This document shows, piece after piece, positions 20,640 to 34,900 of a stretch of 64,000 nt of DNA. The notes under the pieces were generated by a model, which was not told the DNA's origin, ran no database searches, and worked only from the letters and a program-made list of their open reading frames with translations. The first letter of the stretch is position 1. The number at the start of each line of letters is the position of its first letter. A program made the position numbers and the translations under genes. Origin of the DNA: Hippasteria phrygiana (taxonomy: Eukaryota > Echinodermata > Asteroidea > Valvatida > Goniasteridae); NCBI GenBank assembly GCA_037893225.1, contig JAZGUH010000185.1:1798001-1862000 (forward strand), written 5' to 3'.

Positions 20640-22165
20640 TAGCAATCTGTGTCTCCCCAACATAGCATTAGTAAGTTAAATGCGCGCACTTTTAGAGCGC
20701 ATAATTATATTCATCAATACGTACTATTTGCACCTGCTTTTTTAGATTACGCTTTAGCGCCCGCTATTGGTGGTCTACGTCTATGCACGCGTCCTTTGCT
20801 GGGTGCATCACATTAAATGCGCCAAACTGATTAGCATAAATTGTAAACCCACAATTTGTTTTGAATAATACATTTTTGGGGGGTCATGCAATTGATAGAT
20901 TGTGTAATTTTATGATCAGCTATCATAACCTTGGGGTTCTGTGCTTCAACTTTTGTGAAGACTTGATAAATTTTGGCTTTAAAATTTGTCCTTTTTGGCT
21001 TGGCAAGTGGACGGATGCTTTATGAAAAATATGGCAGCCAAGCCGGTTTTGGGAAAAAACACATTTTCGGGGTGGTATTTTCTTGGGATAATTAGCAAAA
21101 ATTCACAACGGCTGACCTGTCAAAAATTGAAAAGAATTTGACAGATTAAGATTCAAACTATAATTTTTAGTTGTGTCACTGAGAGACTCCTGGATAGGGA
21201 TTTGTTCACTGTGAAGTTAATGGATTTTACACTAAGGTCAATTAATGGGAGTTTACATGTGGTGCGCCCTAAAGCGCGTACGTGATTCTGCGCCCCTTAT
21301 GACGGTTGGCGGTTTGACTTTTCGATCGCCCAACTTGCACTACTCAACCACGAACAAGCTTTAATTGTCTTCTATACCCTTGCCCTTCAGAAAAATACAG
21401 AACAAAGAGTCAATCGTGTGCGAGTAGAGTGACGCTTAGGAGATCATGCATGATGAGCCATTGATGAAAGGTTGTGGAGATCATTTCAGTTGCGGTACAT
21501 GTATTTCATAGACTGGTTGCATTGACCATATACAATGTGTTTTATTTTTAGGTGCAAAGGAGAGAATTGAATACCGGCCGGTAATTGTTTACCTCCGTAA
21601 ACACTGGGCCAACTGACTCCCCCAATACACAGTTCTGACAGCCAACTACGATTTTTGCTAAGCTGACGCTGTATAGAATGTAATTATGTGTACGCATGCT
21701 GTGCTTGAAAAATCTATAATAAAAGAAAGAAAAATTGAGCGGAATCTAACCGATTTGTTATATTTGTTACAATTTGTTAATTTTAGAATTGCTGTGCGCC
21801 GAGAATTTAGAGCTCCGTTTTGAGATCATCAGATTTTCATCTGACTGATTGTCTTTGTCAATATTGATTTTTGCCTGTAATTTTTTTTACGAGCACACAG
21901 TGCAGCTTTGTACGTTAGTAAAATCTTGGCTGGTAATCGACTATCTCTAATATGGCCCCCAAAACAAGACATGTATATGCCTATATGCACAGTCATGAGT
22001 AAAATTATTTTCAATAGGATCTGAGTGATGAAACACGACAGGTAAAAATGAACGATTTGGTCTGTTGTGTTGCTGTGTCTCGCGTGTCTGAAGTTTTAAA
22101 AGAAAGGTGCGTGCATTCATCCATGGTGCCATCAAGTCTTGCAGGACAGTATATTTAGTTTTTTT
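20640..22165. other. Non-coding stretch upstream of the Rh gene
   Basis: No gene or clear repeat was recognised. A poly-G run (20082-20101) and an (ATA)n tract (20419-20440) precede it. The following 500 bp up to the Rh start codon presumably contain its promoter, but no core element stands out. Confidence 0.45.
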
Positions 22166-22790
22166 CCTTAGGCATTTGCTTTGCTGTTAATTACAGCATC
22201 TAGACTTGCATTCGATACTATCATGGATGGCCTTTCATCATAATAGTTCACCCGTTCAAACTTCACATTCAACATCCTGGCTTCATTCTTACCCGTACCC
22301 GCAATTCCGATTTTCTGGTTTAAAACGTTGACACTTCTATTCTTGTTCCAAAATTTGCAACAAGAATAAAAGTGGCAAAGATCAAATGTGTATGAATAAA
22401 CCTGGATATTAACTGCCATGCCGCGTGATGTCGAAAATAGGCTGCCATTGGCCCCTCGCAATGTGGGATCATATCCAGCCTGGTCACGTGGTGTGCGTAA
22501 AACGAAATCCCCGAGGGTTAAAAACTTGGAACATCTCGTGACGGTCGCGCACTCGACACCTGTGGTAACACCAGCGAATGGGATACGCCTGCGGGGAAAA
22601 TCCGCGATTTTGCCTGGTGAGAATATCGGTGGACTTTCAGTTTCATTGTAGGTCAAAGTCCATGATCCAATTGCGGTTGCCAGCAGTTCTCGACCGGGAA
22701 CTCTATGTGTAGCATTTGATACATCTTCGCTGCTTTATTTATTTTGGTGTTTTGTTTTCATTAAAAAATCGCTGCATCTTCGCCAGGAGG

Positions 22791-22983
22791 ATGGCCTGGT
22801 CTCGTGGAAAGCTGACCCTGCTACTGCTGGCCTTTCAAGCGGTGTTTCTCGTGCTCTTCGGCGTGCTGGTAGAGTACGATCCTACGGCCGATGCGAGGAC
22901 GAAGTCCGGGGGAGGGGCTCATGGGGAGGAGGATGGGGGTGACCTAGCGGGCTTCAAAAATCCCGTGGACCTCTACTATCCAA
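22791..22983 (+). CDS. Rh gene, exon 1
   Basis: [15 protein letters not shown] starts the first membrane helix; a glycine-rich acidic extracellular loop follows and the exon ends in DLYYP plus one base at GTAAGT. The frame continues 25 codons upstream, but the second ATG (22791), preceded by AGG, matches the family N-terminus. No N-glycosylation sequon lies in this loop, unlike many Rh proteins. Confidence 0.93.
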
Positions 22984-25900
22984 GTAAGTTTTGTTTTGAA
23001 ACCCAGTTTTAAGGCACAATATCTCCATTCGCGACCTCTTCACCAATAAGGTCGACATTTTAGTCGAGCATCCTGTGCCGGAAATACAGCAAAGCAAGGG
23101 TGCTGGTGAGTCTGGTGAAGATCTTTTAAACACAAAATGAATGCCAAGGCATAGTGGAATCCGACTATTTTAGATAAATGCTAGGATATCGTCTGCTGTT
23201 TTTCTAGCTAAAAGTAATATCCGGATCGTTGTTTTTAGGTAAAGGGCTAAAAATTGACACCCTCAAATTAGCCAAGATGGCTTTGTTACTAACTACTACT
23301 CAAAATGCCTCTTCGTGTCATTTTCCCCCCAAATCTCACTTAGTCTAAAGTGAAAATTCATTTATAGGTTTTCCCGGGCCAATTTCAACAAATGTCAACA
23401 ACAAAAAGACATGAAATGAGTGAATTGACACATGAAACACTGAAAGCAACGAAAAGGAAAATTGTGAGCTCAAACAAGCCATAATTCACATTTAAATTGA
23501 ACACTCAAAATGTGAATTTGACTGCTCACAGAGTAACGAAAAAAACCACACAATCAAATACAAAAACCTGTGTGCTTCGATGACTTAATTTAATTGCACC
23601 ATTTGGAAATATAATGGTGGAATGCCTAAAAAGAAATACAAAAGTTATGTAGCACTTTAGTGACTAACTGGGGTAAACTTTGCATAAGCTTGCGTAGCAA
23701 CAACTACTTCATCAGTTGCAATGAAGAATATTTAAGTTAAGTACTTTTCTTTAATCTTCTGACCATTCATGAAGGGGTTTGGATGAACACATCTCTTGAT
23801 GACAGTTTTATACTTTTGTTCATTCCGTGACAGGCCCCTGCTTATCTTATTCTATTTTCTCAATCTATTTCCTTATTATATGTCTTCTTTTTGTATGTTG
23901 GTTTCTTAGTTTTTCGTTATTTTTTCATTATGTCTAAAGATTTAAAATAAAAATAAATAAAAGGGGTTTAAAGGGAATAGTGTAAGCAAAAATTTAGCAA
24001 ACATCAAAAACAAAACAAATTATTATGAAATACCTAATTGACTGGAGTGTTAGTTAATGAATGCATGGAGGTCCTACCTCCATGGTTAATGCATACTGTA
24101 ACATCATGGCACCTGGTGTGTTGACATTTTCAAGAAAAGTGTTTTTTTTGTATCAATTTCCAACACTATATTTTAGTCACTCCACTGAATTTACAAAGCA
24201 AAGTGGAGTTAAAAGAACAACTTAAAAACTGACTAAAAAAAAATAAAAACAACAATCGGTGGCTGCGTTGACAACGTGCAAATTTACGCTTTGTTTTATG
24301 CCTATTTTTTGGAGGTGGCCCTTTTATAACGGCCCCAACAGCATTTAGGTCTTATTTTAAATATATGTAGGCCGAATGCTTTGTGCAAAAAAGTACTACA
24401 GATATGCACAATTGCGAACATAAACAATGATCCAGTACTGATACTGTACAGCGCCATGTGTACATTGTACATGTACAGTTGTACACGTATTTTTGTTTTG
24501 CTGTACACGTGAGGACTTTCCATTATTCCTTTATAACCCATCCCAATAGACTAAGCACACGTTCCCAGCAAACACAAAACGTTTAAAAAACGTTTTGGTT
24601 AGGTTCTACTAGGTCACTTACGTCTTCGTCTTAAAAGGACGTTTTTAAAACGCGTATAAAACGTTGCAGATTACGTACAATTCAGAGGTTTTTCCAGGAC
24701 GTTCTAACAACGTTTTGCGGACGTTAGAAAATGTACCTACATGAAACGGTCTTTTGCGAAGTTTGAAAAACGTTTTTCGGACGTCAGAAAATGTACATAA
24801 ATTAAACGGTCTTCTAGTGACTTTTAAAAACGTATTTCCCCAAACTTTGAAATCAAACGTACAGAAACTAACACAAAACGTCCTGTTTCAAAAACGTTTT
24901 GGTTAGGTTCTGTATAGGTTACTTACGTCTTCGTCTTCAAAAACGTTTTTAAAACGTGTCTTAAACGTTTCAGTTTACGCATAACTCGGAGGTTTTAAGT
25001 ACGTTTTTCCAGAACGTTCGCGTAACGTTTTTTGGAGGATGCAAATACCAACATTAAACGTTCTTTTGTGACATTTAAAAATCGTTTTTTTTTCTGGACG
25101 TACCAACTGACCAATCAGAACTGAGGAAATTTATGTTCACAAAAGTCATGTTAAATGTTGGTGTTTAGTCTAAAATCACACTTTCTTGAACATAATGTGT
25201 AATTATTCAAACAATTTTACATAGAAATATGGATTTTTTTGCAAACATAGGTGAACAATTGTATTAAATCTAATTTTGTATTCAAATATTGTAATTGTTC
25301 ATGGAAAACCATGACTTCATCATGGCAGGAAAAGTTGAATATAAAGGTAACTCACGACAATGCCTAGTTTGTAGTGTGTAGTAGGTTATCGTATTTGTAT
25401 ACATTCGTAGCTATATATATCGTATTTTTTGCATATATAATCCCAGCCAGCAAGCCCAAAACGTGTCGAAAACGTTAAATGGTTTGCTGGGGTTTGCCTG
25501 TCCTCACATTTTCCGGAACAAAGAAATAAATGTGAGGACAGTATTGTTCCCTTTGTTATACCCTCTTTTCTGTCCTCATGTGTAATGCAATACCATGACA
25601 CGTCCGTAGAGCATGTGTGACAAATATATCTAAAATGTGTTAACTCCTGGATTTTGATGTGTCTCAAGCGTTCATAATTCTGGGACAACAGTGCAGAGGT
25701 GCATGTGTGCCAACACTTTTCACAGAGTGCAATATACTGAAATATTTCAGGCGCCATTGAACATTTTATGTGGAGTCTGCATACGGTGAATAATGATAGC
25801 GACATAAAGAATCTGTACCATTGCCTTGTAGGCAGCAGAAGGAACCCCTTGTAAAAAACACAAAAAACAACAATAAAAAAATAACTTAGAATATCACATC

Positions 25901-28900
25901 AACGATGTTTGAGGAAATAATTGTTTAGAAATTAGCTGTTTCATAGAATCCACTGAGCCTTCTCCGAAGAAAATGTAACAACGTTTGGATTTTTGGAAAC
26001 AAGATTATTGAGACAACAATGTTTTTTTTTTTTTTCGTTTTTTTCTTTTCTTGTTTTATTAATCATTCAATGAACAAAGAAGGCAATGATTACAAAAATC
26101 ACAGAGCAATTACAAAAAAAACAAGCAATTGAGTAATGATTAAGAATTTAGATAGGAGTACCAGCAGCTAAAAAAGTACTGATGAAAAGTTGCCAGCCAT
26201 GTAAGGAAATTAGGAACAAGATTGGGAATACATGTACATGCACATGCACAAGAAAGCGCAAAGTTTAAAAACTAAAAGACCACTTTTTGTAATGGAGAGT
26301 CGGGGTTTGCTTTCTTTTTGCAATTCTATTATTCAACATCTTTCTGGTTTCTTAAAAACAATTGCAAACCGGTGTATAGGAGGGCCTCAAATTTTGAAAT
26401 CGACATCTTTAAATAAAATACTTGGTACAAAGAAAAACACATGTTAGGAATTGACTATTAGGAAAACCAAACATAATTTCAAATTTGCCAATATTAATGT
26501 TGCCATGGAGACAACAATGTTATGCTTCTGTTGACATGATACTTCGAATCAGTGTTAAAATGAATAAAATTGCTTCCCCATATATTACTAAATCTTTAAC
26601 TTATATTTTTAACCTCTCAATAAGATGCGAGCAATACCCTAAAGATTGGAAACACGCCTTGGTAACACCAATTCATAAGGGAGGAGAAAAATGTAGTACA
26701 AGTAATTATCGGCCTATTTTTATACTGCCAATTATCTCTAAGATTCTAGAAAGATGGGTGCACTCGGCAGTATATAGCTACCTCGATGATAACAATTTGA
26801 TACCTAGTTGCCAATCGGGATTTAGACCCTTGCACTCAACTGAAAGCACTCTACACGATTTAACAAACAAGTGTTTTGAGGCTATGGAGCAAGGTGAAGT
26901 TACAGGTAGCGTGTTCATAGATCTCAGTAAAGCTTTTGATTGTGTGGATCATGTAATCCTACTAGGCAAATTGAAGAAGCTGAATTTGTCATCTTCTGTA
27001 ATTAATTGGTTTAAGTCGTACCTAGGCGGTCGTAGTCAGTCTGTAAATATTAAGGGCACAATATCGAAGGTCTTTCCCATAGACATAGACGTTCCACAAG
27101 GGTCGATCTTAGGGCCATTTTTATTCATTGTTTATAGTAGTGATTTTCCATCTTGTATACCCAAAAATTGCAACTTATTTATGTATGCAGATGACTCCAC
27201 GTTAACGTGTAGCTCCTCTAGTATTAACGAAATAGAAAGGAACTTGAATGTAGCTCTTGCTAGTAATCATAACTGGTGCCTAAGAAACAAACTAGCATCA
27301 ATTGCCAACAAAACCAAATGTATGCTTATTGGTTCAAGGCAGAAAATATCCAACGTCGACCTGAACGTGTGCATTGCTGATAAGGTTATCGAAAAAGTAA
27401 AATCTTGTAAATGCTTGGGTGTAGTTGTTGATGAAACATTAAGTTGGGGTACACATGTTGAATACGTCAGGAAGACTGTTTCGTCTAAATTGGGTGTGTT
27501 AAACAGAATTCGTAATTACGTTCCCCAAAGCAGCCTGCACGCACTCTTTGTATGTTTAGTTATGCCATCTTTAGAGTATTGCTGTACGGTGTGGGGAGGA
27601 AGGTACATATCTCACGACAATACCCTCAACAAATGTCTCAAAAGAGCCGCACGGATAATCCTTAAATGTACCTCCCTCACCCCCTCAGCTGATATGTTTG
27701 CCAGACTAAATTGGATTCCTTTTAATGAAAAGAGTTCAGTCCAAAAAGGCTATCCTTGTTTTCAAAAGCCTTAACAAAATGACTCCTTTGTACATGACAA
27801 ATCTGTTCACACCACTTACAGTGATTCGTGAAACACGACAATCGACCCAAATGGCACTGAAAGTTCCTTTCGCTAAAAAGGAATGCTACGTGACAAGTTT
27901 CGCTGTGAGTGGTGCCAGTATATGGAATAATCTGCCTGAACAAATGAGAACCATAAACTCCTTAAGTACATTTAAATCGGAGCTACGTAAAGCCATCTGT
28001 CAGTGACATTTCTGTCATTTACGCTAATCTGCGGAGTTATAAACTTGGTTGCCAAAATACTTTGGAGCCGGATGGGAATTTCCCCTTGTTTTTCACCCTA
28101 AAAGGTTTTTTTCGCGGGTTTTTCGCCCATCCCGTAAATCAGCAATAGGCTTCTGGAGAGTTGAAAAGTTAACCGAAAATAGATTTATTTGTGTAAACAT
28201 TATTGTATTTGTTAAAATATTTGGTATGAATGTGTAAATATTCAGTTTTAACTAATAATATGCAGGGCCCCAATGGAAACCAGTTTTAAACTGTTTGGGC
28301 ACACCCTGGGTAAAGAAATGTAATAAATAAATCATGAATATGAAAACATCAGTTAACATAAAACCACCTTAATTTTGAAATTGGTCTCCCAAAATGCTTA
28401 ACGAAAATAACAAAATAAAACCTTCTATTTGAAGTCTCTTGCTCAAAGACACAAGCAACAAGACCTCGCTGGACTCGAACCCACTGTCTGTAGTATCAGG
28501 TGTGGATTCTCGGGCACTAGCCAATGGGGGCCAGTTCTTAATGGGCCAGTTCTTAATTAACTCCAACAGTCCTGAATCCTCCGATTTCAATAGGATTTTT
28601 CACACCTCCTAACCCTAACTCCCTAGGTGGAGAGATATACCGTACCCTGTGGAGACATGAAAACAATGTCTCCACTATAGGCAATTCTATGGGTAAGGTT
28701 GTCTCCACAAGGAATTTTGTGTACAAAGTCTATGGGGGTTTGCTTAAGTACAGGGACAAAGGGGAGAACAATGCCATGTCTCCACAAGAATGCAAAATCG
28801 CGGACTTGTGGTGTGAAAAATCCTATTGAAATTTAAGTTAATTCATGCACATAATACACGTACTTCAGGTGCAACTTCAGATGCATGGATGAACACGTCA

Positions 28901-31900
28901 TAAATGGCAGCGCAGCGCACGTTTAGCATAGTCAGCTGTTTACTTAGCACTAAAGAGACTCTTTTACAAACCCGGAAGTGCGCAGATCGGTACTATTTTC
29001 GTCAATTTTGAATTTGTCTATATAGGGTTAGGGTTAAGATGAGGTTTAGTGTTTTTATATTTCCGTTTTCGGTATGAATTCACAATTTTACTACAAAAAA
29101 TGCCTCATAGGTAAAGAGTTGGGTTTTCATGCAAGTCGGAATGCATATGACACAGGTTCACTGACCGTGGTATCACGTGAATATCCGACTCTTTTAATAC
29201 TCATAATTCATTGCATGGTGAATTTTGTGACGTGGAGAAAACTGACTTATGACTTGACTTGGAAAAAGAAAGAATTAACTTGAGATCTGACTTGGAACAG
29301 TTTGCCCAAGTTGTGACTTGCCTTTACTTGGGGAAATGACTCTTCTCTTGACTTGGAAAAAAACGTATGAGCTGGAGAGTAGGTTCAGTCTCCTGAAGAC
29401 AAACAGAGCGCACTGTTCGAACACTGATCTCCACAAAATCTGGATAGCTCATTGACCGTTGCGCGCTGGACGAACAACTGTCGCCTGGAACATCCATAAA
29501 TCATCGCTGTTATTATACGCCATGCTTTGTACTAGACGTTCGCGCATCGCGTGGTGGAAAAGATGTGGTGGGTGGTGTCGTCAACTTGAACAGCCAATCA
29601 TCTGTCCAGATGTTTATACATGGAGATCGGTGTGTTCGAGACCTTATTCTCACCATCGGCTCTTTTCAGAGCCAACACTTCCTCACAAAATATCCATGGC
29701 GTGCGGGCAACCCAGTACTTTCCTGCTAACAAATGCACCACGCAAAACTTCAAACCAATACCTAAAAGCGTATGACTAATGGCTTAAAGGTAGTGTACAT
29801 GATTGGTCATTGTTGCAATTTTCAGAAATGGGCGGATTTGGGGGTTAGTATTTTATAGGAAATATCGTTCCACTGACCTGTTCAAAGTTTTGAGTTGTTG
29901 GATGCCGAAAAAAACGAGAGAAAAACGGCGTTCGTTTTCAACCGTCGGGCTGAAGATAGCCTTTAGTCAAGGCTCGCGTGGCTACCTTGGTGCGTGACGC
30001 GCCCTGGATATGTCGGCCATAGATATAGAATTAAAAAGATGCCAGCGTGTCCGGGACGCGCCACTCGTCCTGGTAGCCACGCGCGCCTTGACTAAAGGCT
30101 ACATTTGTTATAGAGGTTAGTTTTCCAACGATGGCCGGCCGGCAATCGTTGGAAAACGATATAAATTTCCACTTTTCTTGACAACGACAGCACACCTGGT
30201 GCCATCATTTCACAGGATAATTGACACTATATTATACAACGCCTTAATAAATCAGGCGTTGTATAAAACAAATAATGAATGTTTCACATTCGTGCAATTC
30301 GCCTCGTGGAATAGAACATTCAATCTGTCACCTCATGAAATTATTCTTACCATTGCACTAATTAACATTCATTATTTGTATACTATTAACTTGCAGTCTT
30401 GTAAGGTATTTCGTAATAATTCAGTAAAAACAAATTTAGAGGATTACCAATCGTGTACACTAATTTAACTTGGTTACAATTGAGTAATTGTGACAAGTAG
30501 CATTGGGAATTGCCTTGACTTGGCAAAATTAATTTACTCCAAACCATAGGCGTCGCAAGGTCATTTTTATGGGGGGGGGGGGGGGGGGTAGACGTGAAAA
30601 GGGGCACTCGATATATCGGGGGCACTAACATTTTTCAGTAGGGGCACTAACATTTTTCAGTAGGGGCACAGGGGGCACTATAATTACCAGTGAGGACACA
30701 CTAGGGCCAGCAGCATGAAGGGAATTATTTTAATGTTGCGTCGATTGTGTACTTGTACTTACAGGCCCCGTTCCCAAGTACGCCTATTTTGACTCATTTA
30801 GCCTTCGCGGTTAAAACTACGTTTACGCAAGCAGTCTAGTGCGCTTTGTTCCTCATAATAGCTCAGACGTTCAAGGTTGTGGGCCATGGGGTACTAGGTG
30901 TCGTTTGCTTTTGACGAGGCCAAGCCTTTTCGGCATAAATGATTTGTAGTTTGACGAGAAATTACCAAATGACCTAACAAGAGACTATCCACAATGCCAT
31001 TTGTTGTATGTTTCGTAGTAATGAAAACCGAGGTATGTTGAGGGGCAGGACCTGGAACTGTGAGTTGGTAAAGTGTATTATTCCAAGGTCCAATGCTCAG
31101 TCTTAGTACAAAGATGACTGGGTGTTGGTTTAAAACTCTGGCAACACAAAATGAGCGCAAAGTCGCACTATGGTTTTTCCGAGCTACAAGCAGAAAAAAA
31201 CAATTTTTCACTGATATCTCAATTTTGGGATTTTAACAACTGTATATTTGAAAAACCCTTTTTTGGGGGGGGGGGGGGTTTCTTTTTTGAACTCTGGTTA
31301 AAGTGTGCATAGATCACAAACTTCATTTTGTCAAAACAAAGGGTCAAGACTCTGACAACTCCAAAAGAGTGTACCGGAGGCTATAGGAATGAGATACCAC
31401 AATATTAAGGCCTTTTACTTAATGTACATTCCAGAAATACCATAATCTTGATTTTCAAATTTTGCGACTTGCACCAATTTTGTGGGAACAGGTCACATTA
31501 TTTTTGTCCAAGCTCATGCAACTCTCGCAGTGTTTTTTTTTTAAGCAGACGATTTGAGCTGTGACTGCTGACGACTGCTTCAAACATTAATTACACCAAC
31601 AGGGTTAATCATACAAAACATTACACGATAACTAAATACCCATTCCACATTAGAAACTGGTAAAGCATGTTGCTCAGGAACACAAGCCTGTCTGTCCCCT
31701 TACTTTAGCTTGGTTCGAACCGATTCCCGAAGACACTTGCAGGTTTGATGCATAATGGAGACTTTTTAGACGCTGGTGGCAGCAGACATACCGGTCCTGG
31801 CTCTTTTCCATAGTTTCACCAGTCGTGCGCATGCTCAAAAAAACGCGCGCATGCGCATAACTAGAAAACAAAAGCTGCCACCAGCGTCTCAAAAGTCACA

Positions 31901-34900
31901 AATTACCTTAGTTGAATCGGGTTCTATACTGTCCATAAAGCCGTTTCAGAGATACCGCCATCTCTGCTCGATACCTCCATCTTTAGGGGAAAGCGCAAAA
32001 GACAATGCATGTTCTCTATGGAGATTATTGGCATGCGCATGCACGAAGTCTCCATGGAGATCATGCATTGTCGTTTGCGCTTTCCCCCTAGATAGCGGTA
32101 TCGAGCAAAGATGGCGGTATCCCCGAAACGGCTTATGGAGCTAAGATGGTCTGAGGCGAAACACTTTCGCATGCATGAAATGCATGCTTTCGTTTGAGTG
32201 AATTTTCGTTTTGAATAGTAAATCCGCAATACATGAACTAGCACTATATGATAAGGCTGTTATGCGTGCACGCAAACATATCATGATCATGGAACTGCAG
32301 ATAGTATTTCGGGAAAACCTTGGGCATTTAAAATACTCATTCGACTGAACAAACCACATGGTGAGTATTCTCACCAAACCAGTCCTACCGTTTTTAAGCT
32401 TCAACGGGCTTTCGAAAAGATATCCTTTGTGTTGGTTTATTTTAGCAGTGATAATTCTCGTAATAATGCGTGCGTATTACAATCATTAAAAGAGGGGTCA
32501 ATGACTGTGTGCACACTCTTATTGAAGTTTCGTGTCCTCGGACTGTCCACGCTCACGTAATGCTAAACACCACGCACGCGCAGAGTGCTAAGCTGTGACA
32601 TAAGTAGTACGCTCGAGGCATGTGATTGGTTCATTCAGTGCCCGCGCGTCGTTTTTAATACTCGGTTCTTCGAAAGTGGTCGTTGAGAACGCCACCTTCG
32701 GGAACTGTTCCCAGCTTAGCTTGAAGTTACTTTGATGTTGGGGCGATCATATCCACCACATGCTGGTGCAAAGTGCAACACAAAAAACGATACCGACATC
32801 ACACAGTGTGGTATCACAGCAGGAAATACATTGACTGCCGCTGCACAGGGTTATGCTGCGTTCCAATCACGTCGTGTTTTCCGTGTTCACGAGTTCACAA
32901 GTCTGGTAACTCGTATTCACCAGTGGTGAACTGGAGGCGGGATTTTCTTCTCGAGTTCACGACTTGCTTGACGACCTGTGCGCGTGCGCATTGGTGCAAC
33001 CATCTCGTAAACACGACGTGATTGGAACGCAGCAATATATACTTGCCACTTTCCACCAAGTAAACATTGGATTATTCAAACAACATGTTTATAGAGAAGT
33101 TCGATGACTCATGTGATCACGCGAATGCGAAAGCGAACGGTTCGCTGTTACCCACACGAAGTTGCTTCACTCTCAAATAAGCCAGTTCAGTATTTCAACT
33201 GCGCATGTGCACAATGACATTTGATCCCGTATGACCCGCGTGACCTAACGCGCGCGTGTAAACGCAAAAGGTGGTCGCACAACACGCACGTGTTAAATTC
33301 AATCCGAATGGGCGTTCGCGTATCATAGCGTGATATTACGTCAGCAATTTTATCCAGAATAACCTTTAACCTTTGAGATACCGAACTGGCTTATTCGCAT
33401 GAAGTATGAACCGGTGTCATATGAATATCCGACTGCATGAATATTCGACTCTTAACCCATGGTGCATTGCAACACAGGTGTGCCTTTATAATGAACACGA
33501 TAATTTTCTAAGTTTGCATAATTACCTTTAACCTCATTGAACTCTAACCCATTATAAAATCTAACCCCAACCCTAACGCCATTTCTCACCCTAATCCTTA
33601 CCCTCATTTTGTGTTTTTCATTGTTTTGGTGTGTGGGGACCTACTGAGCGTGCGCAGTATCACTAAGATGTCGAATTTTCAGGGAGTCTGATGTCCACGC
33701 GAGATACCCTGCACGATATGGGGGAAAAGGGTAACCCCCCCCCCCCCCCCCCCTTTTATCCCTATACCCTAAGAACACTCCAGATTATTATCTTACACAT
33801 CCCCCTAGATTTTTGAAAAGAATTCCTGAGATTCCGGGAACACAATGACCAACACAAAAGAGGTGGGGTCCCTTTTCCCCCCATATCGTGCTTCATATGC
33901 CACGCGACACTAGCCTTGATCAAGGCTGTCAAGCTTGTTCCCTAACGAGCTGAGCGAGCGCCCAGCCAGCGCTGGCCCGGGCGCCCAGCCTGCACGTACA
34001 ATGTACATGTACGTACGTCCCCACACACATCCGTAAACAGTATACATTATGTACATGTACGTACGTGCCCTGTCCCCACCATACGTACACGCATAGTCGA
34101 GGCGAAATTCGCCTCAACTATGCGTGTACGTATGGTGGAGACTGGGCACATACGTACATGTACAGTGTACTGTATTCTACGTACTGTTTACGGACGTGTG
34201 GGGACGTACGTACATGTACATACGTGTAGGCTCTGCCAGCATGCACTGGGCGCTCGCTCGTTATAGGCGGAGGACAAGCTTGGCAGCCTTGATCAAGGCT
34301 AACGCGACACCGGTGTCACAGTCTCATCCGGCGTGCCCAGTTTTCCGGAACACTATTACTGAAGCCTAACAAATACATGCGTATGTGGTATCGGAAAACT
34401 GGGCACACCGGATAAATGAGACCGTGACACCGGTATTAAATAAAGTCTATGCGACGATATCTTACAAAAGAACGCTTTACCCCATAAAGCAGGTGTACAT
34501 GTACATGTATATTCAGTTCTGTTGCTTTGTACAGTACATATATTATGCTTTGTAACCAGCCTGTGTTTGTGTAATACGCACTTCAGATTATTGAGTATCA
34601 CTTATACACCATTGTGCAGCATTCTTAATTTAATATAAACCAGAGCGCGGTGTGTCCTTTATGATAATACCAAATAATATCAATAGGAGCTACATTATCA
34701 TTCTATACACCTGTTGTATGGACTTTGGAGCTGTCGACAGAAAGCAAACATTGCTAACTGACCTCAGATAACCTCTAAATTAATTTATCATTTTCAACTG
34801 CATGCAGTATACGACGACGCTGTGTGCGTATAGCGGCCATCTTCAATAGTCGAGGCTAATGACTTGGGTAAACCTTTTGTGCTTGTTACCGAATTTAAAT

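Noticed and set aside
22168..22656. 162-codon - strand open frame just upstream of the Rh start
   Set aside because: Long and positioned like a divergent gene, but there is no recognisable domain, no start context and no splice partner; it covers the likely Rh promoter. A frame of this length is plausible by chance in 64 kb on six frames.
31776..32144. 122-codon + frame
   Set aside because: Spans an inverted-repeat MITE; no domain or splice context.
33575..33605. CCCTAA-like runs as interstitial telomere repeats
   Set aside because: Units are irregular (CCAACCCTAACGCC and similar) and too few; they are typical AT/C-rich MITE filler.
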